A DNA stretch of 8,235 nt from Pseudomonadota bacterium (GTDB lineage: Bacteria; BMS3Abin14). A program made the position numbers and the translations under genes. Every line of letters begins with the position of its first letter. The first letter of the stretch is position 1. Below the pieces are notes generated by a model. That model saw only the letters and a program-made list of their open reading frames with translations, was not told where the DNA came from and searched no databases. Below, in pieces: positions 6,366 through 8,235 of the stretch. The DNA is taken from positions 1-8,235 of the forward strand of contig JAFGWO010000054.1 in the NCBI GenBank assembly GCA_016937135.1. Direction: 5' to 3'.

Positions 6366-7568
6366 CTAGAATCCACCCAGAAGATGCCCGAGTTTTTCCT
6401 TCTTGGTCTTGAGATAATTGATATTTTTCTCCTGGGCCTTCACTTCGACCGGGATCCTCTCCACGACCTTGATCCCGTAGCCCTCAAGTCCCACAATCTT
6501 CCTGGGATTATTGGTCAGAAGTCTCATCTGCCTTATCCCCAGGTCCATCAGGATCTGGGCCCCGATACCGTAATCCCTGAGGTCCGGCGGAAAGCCCAGT
6601 TCCAGATTGGCTTCCACCGTATCCCTGCCCTGTTCCTGGAGTTCGTAGGCCCTCAGCTTGTTGCCCAGCCCGATCCCACGGCCCTCCTGGCTCATGTAAA
6701 GGAAAACCCCTTGGCCTTCCTTTTCGATAATCTCAAGGGCGCTTTCCAGCTGTTCTCCGCAATCGCACCTGAGGGAATGAAAGACATCCCCCGTGAGGCA
6801 TTCGGAATGGACCCGGACAAGGATAGGCTCCCCTGTGTCAACCTTGCCCTTTATGAGGGCCACATGTTCCTGACCGTCAACGACGCTCCGGTAGGCCCTG
6901 ACAACGAACTCCCCGAACCGCGTCGGCAGGCATGTCTGGGCTACCTTGGTGACCAGCCTTTCGTGCCGGAGGATATACTGGACCAGATCGGCGATAGTGA
7001 CGATCTTAAGGTCCAGACGTCGGGCAAGGACCCTCAATTCGGGCATCCGGGCCATGCTTCCATCGGGATTCATGATCTCGCAGATGACCCCTGCGGGTTT
7101 CAGTCCTGCCAGCCTCGCAAGGTCCACGCTCCCTTCCGTCTGGCCTGTGCGGACGAGGACCCCTCCCTTGCGGGCCTGAATGGGAAATACGTGGCCGGGA
7201 CGGTCCAGGTCCTGGGGTCGGCAATCGTCATCCATGACAGTCCGGATCGTGTGGGCCCTGTCGGCGGCGGAAATGCCGGTTGTCACCCCTGATCTGGCTT
7301 CAATGGAAACGGTGAAAGCGGTCCCGAATTTTGCCGTGTTGGCCGAGACCATCTGGGGAAGTTGGAGCTCGCGGCACCGATCTTCCGTCAAGGTAAGGCA
7401 GACGAGCCCGCGGCCATGCATGGCCATGAAATTGATGATTTCCGGGGTGACTTTCTCGGCAGCGACAACCAGATCACCCTCATTTTCCCGATCCTCGTCA
7501 TCAACAAGGATCACCATCCTGCCCGCCCGCAGATCGGAAAGGGCTTCCTCAATGGTTGAAATAGGCAT
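6366..7568 (-). CDS. ribBA: Bifunctional DHBP synthase / GTP cyclohydrolase II
   Basis: The 400-residue protein has the usual two halves. The N-terminal half (about 1-205) is 3,4-dihydroxy-2-butanone-4-phosphate synthase, acting on ribulose 5-phosphate. It shows [11 protein letters not shown] (23-33), the acidic metal and substrate loop, [18 protein letters not shown] (83-100) and RPGHVFP (123-129). The C-terminal half (about 206-400) is GTP cyclohydrolase II, with the zinc-site cysteines C257, C268 and C270 in [17 protein letters not shown], then QEGRGIGL (294-301), [10 protein letters not shown] (331-340) and LTNNPRK. One oddity: the usual GHTEA motif reads GQTEG, so residue 143 is Gln (codon CAG) where a metal-binding His is normally found. 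The GTP cyclohydrolase half looks intact. The ATG overlaps the ribE stop by one base, and an AGGAAAG lies upstream. Identity is secure; activity of the first half is less certain. Confidence 0.95.
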   Translation of the reverse strand: MPISTIEEALSDLRAGRMVILVDDEDRENEGDLVVAAEKVTPEIINFMAMHGRGLVCLTLTEDRCRELQLPQMVSANTAKFGTAFTVSIEARSGVTTGISAADRAHTIRTVMDDDCRPQDLDRPGHVFPIQARKGGVLVRTGQTEGSVDLARLAGLKPAGVICEIMNPDGSMARMPELRVLARRLDLKIVTIADLVQYILRHERLVTKVAQTCLPTRFGEFVVRAYRSVVDGQEHVALIKGKVDTGEPILVRVHSECLTGDVFHSLRCDCGEQLESALEIIEKEGQGVFLYMSQEGRGIGLGNKLRAYELQEQGRDTVEANLELGFPPDLRDYGIGAQILMDLGIRQMRLLTNNPRKIVGLEGYGIKVVERIPVEVKAQEKNINYLKTKKEKLGHLLGGF

Positions 7569-8235
7569 TAACTTCTTTCCTGTTCCGTAATGAATCCCGA
7601 ACGTCTGAGGCTCTCGAAGGTGATTTCCCCGGGCCGGTGCGATCCGGCCAGATTGCCCACCGCTGAAATAACGTATTTAAGGATCAAATCAGGTTCCAAA
7701 TTAACAAAATCGCCGGGCCTTTTCAATGGAAACGTTGTTTTTTCAACAGTTTCAGGGATCAGAACCACCCTGAAAAAAGAGGGGCCGGGATCCACGATGG
7801 TCAGGCTGACGCCGTCCACGGCCACGGATCCCTTGGGCACCAGGTAGGGGAAAAAATCCGGCGCCACCCCTATGGTGAAGATCGTCGCTTCACCGTCTGC
7901 CCGGATGTTTTCGATCCTCCCCGTCCCCTCCACATGCCCGGATACGAGGTGCCCCCCGAGACGCCCTCCAAGGGCAAGCGCCCTTTCCAGGTTTACGGGA
8001 TCCCCCGACCCCATTCGGGAAAATGTCGTTCTTTCGAGGGTCTCGGCCGAAAGAAAGGACCTGAAATTTGACCCGGATATCCTTTCAATGGTGAGGCACA
8101 CACCATTAACGCAGATGCTCTGGCCCGGGCTGGACCCTTCGAGCACTTTCCGCCCCTCGATTTCAAGGCCCGCGCCCCCTGCCTGCCGCTCCAGTTTAAG
8201 GATCCGGCCTGTTTCCTCAACGATTCCCGTGAACA
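7568..8235 (-). CDS. ribE: Riboflavin synthase alpha chain (5' end cut by one base)
   Basis: Riboflavin synthase converts two 6,7-dimethyl-8-ribityllumazine molecules into riboflavin and a pyrimidine that is recycled; it is cytosolic. The protein opens with (M)FTGIVEE, the usual N-terminus of the family. The window ends on the TG of the start codon, so only the A is missing and the full length is 222 residues, normal for the family. The two tandem lumazine-binding barrels are visible: VNGVCLT (about 43-49) and [11 protein letters not shown] (94-104) in the first half, VDGVSLTI in the second. The shorter frame starting with GTG at 8146 would cut off the first 30 residues and is not the real start. 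The stop overlaps the ribBA start in TAATG, which implies translational coupling. ribD and any FMN riboswitch would lie to the right, outside the window. Identification is secure. Confidence 0.95.
   Translation of the reverse strand, partial: FTGIVEETGRILKLERQAGGAGLEIEGRKVLEGSSPGQSICVNGVCLTIERISGSNFRSFLSAETLERTTFSRMGSGDPVNLERALALGGRLGGHLVSGHVEGTGRIENIRADGEATIFTIGVAPDFFPYLVPKGSVAVDGVSLTIVDPGPSFFRVVLIPETVEKTTFPLKRPGDFVNLEPDLILKYVISAVGNLAGSHRPGEITFESLRRSGFITEQERS

Noticed and set aside
6384..7292. A 302-codon open frame on the plus strand opposite ribBA
   Set aside because: It is the antisense shadow of a highly conserved gene in GC-rich DNA. Its translation shows no recognisable domain, and ribBA fully explains the region.
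8147..8235. An FMN riboswitch at the right edge
   Set aside because: This stretch is the coding N-terminus of ribE (FTGIVEE onward), so any riboswitch must lie outside the window.

Overview
The window is a compact, fully minus-strand stretch of bacterial chromosome with ten protein genes, two of them cut by the window edges. No gap between genes exceeds about 60 bases, and no RNA gene, mobile element or CRISPR array was found. Read in the direction of transcription (high to low coordinates) the order is: ribE (5' end cut by a single base) - ribBA - ribH - nusB - stand-alone M17 N-terminal-domain protein - calcineurin-like metallophosphoesterase - DUF4388/pseudo-receiver/GAF-like protein - HPt (CheA P1-like) protein - zinc-ribbon/pseudo-receiver protein - cheB-like gene (3' end cut).

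The DNA is GC-rich. The gene complement (DUF4388 protein, MJ0042-type zinc ribbon fused to a receiver-like domain, stand-alone HPt, rib-nusB cluster) resembles Desulfobacterota, the former Deltaproteobacteria, or a neighbouring phylum such as NC10 or Nitrospirota. This placement rests on remembered gene style, not on a search.

Right part (5454-8235): riboflavin synthesis plus nusB. RibBA supplies both precursor branches, RibH makes lumazine and RibE makes riboflavin; ribD is expected just beyond the right edge. NusB is the transcription antitermination factor that commonly follows ribH. Middle (4229-5454): a macro-like M17 N-domain protein without its peptidase half, and a metallophosphoesterase with all its metal-ligand motifs. 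Left part (1-4232): four signalling genes. The DUF4388 protein and the zinc-ribbon protein both carry receiver-like domains that have lost catalytic residues. The HPt protein has its phospho-histidine but no kinase core, and the CheB-like receiver is intact. A chemosensory-type cluster, possibly with a full CheA, probably continues past the left edge.

Stop/start overlaps (TAATG, TGATG, ATGA, GTGA) and short gaps with Shine-Dalgarno sequences suggest that the vitamin, antitermination and signalling genes are co-transcribed. The most interesting points are the His-to-Gln change in the DHBP synthase half of RibBA, the two degenerate receivers next to a kinase-less HPt protein and an intact CheB receiver, and the joining of housekeeping and signalling genes in one tight array.
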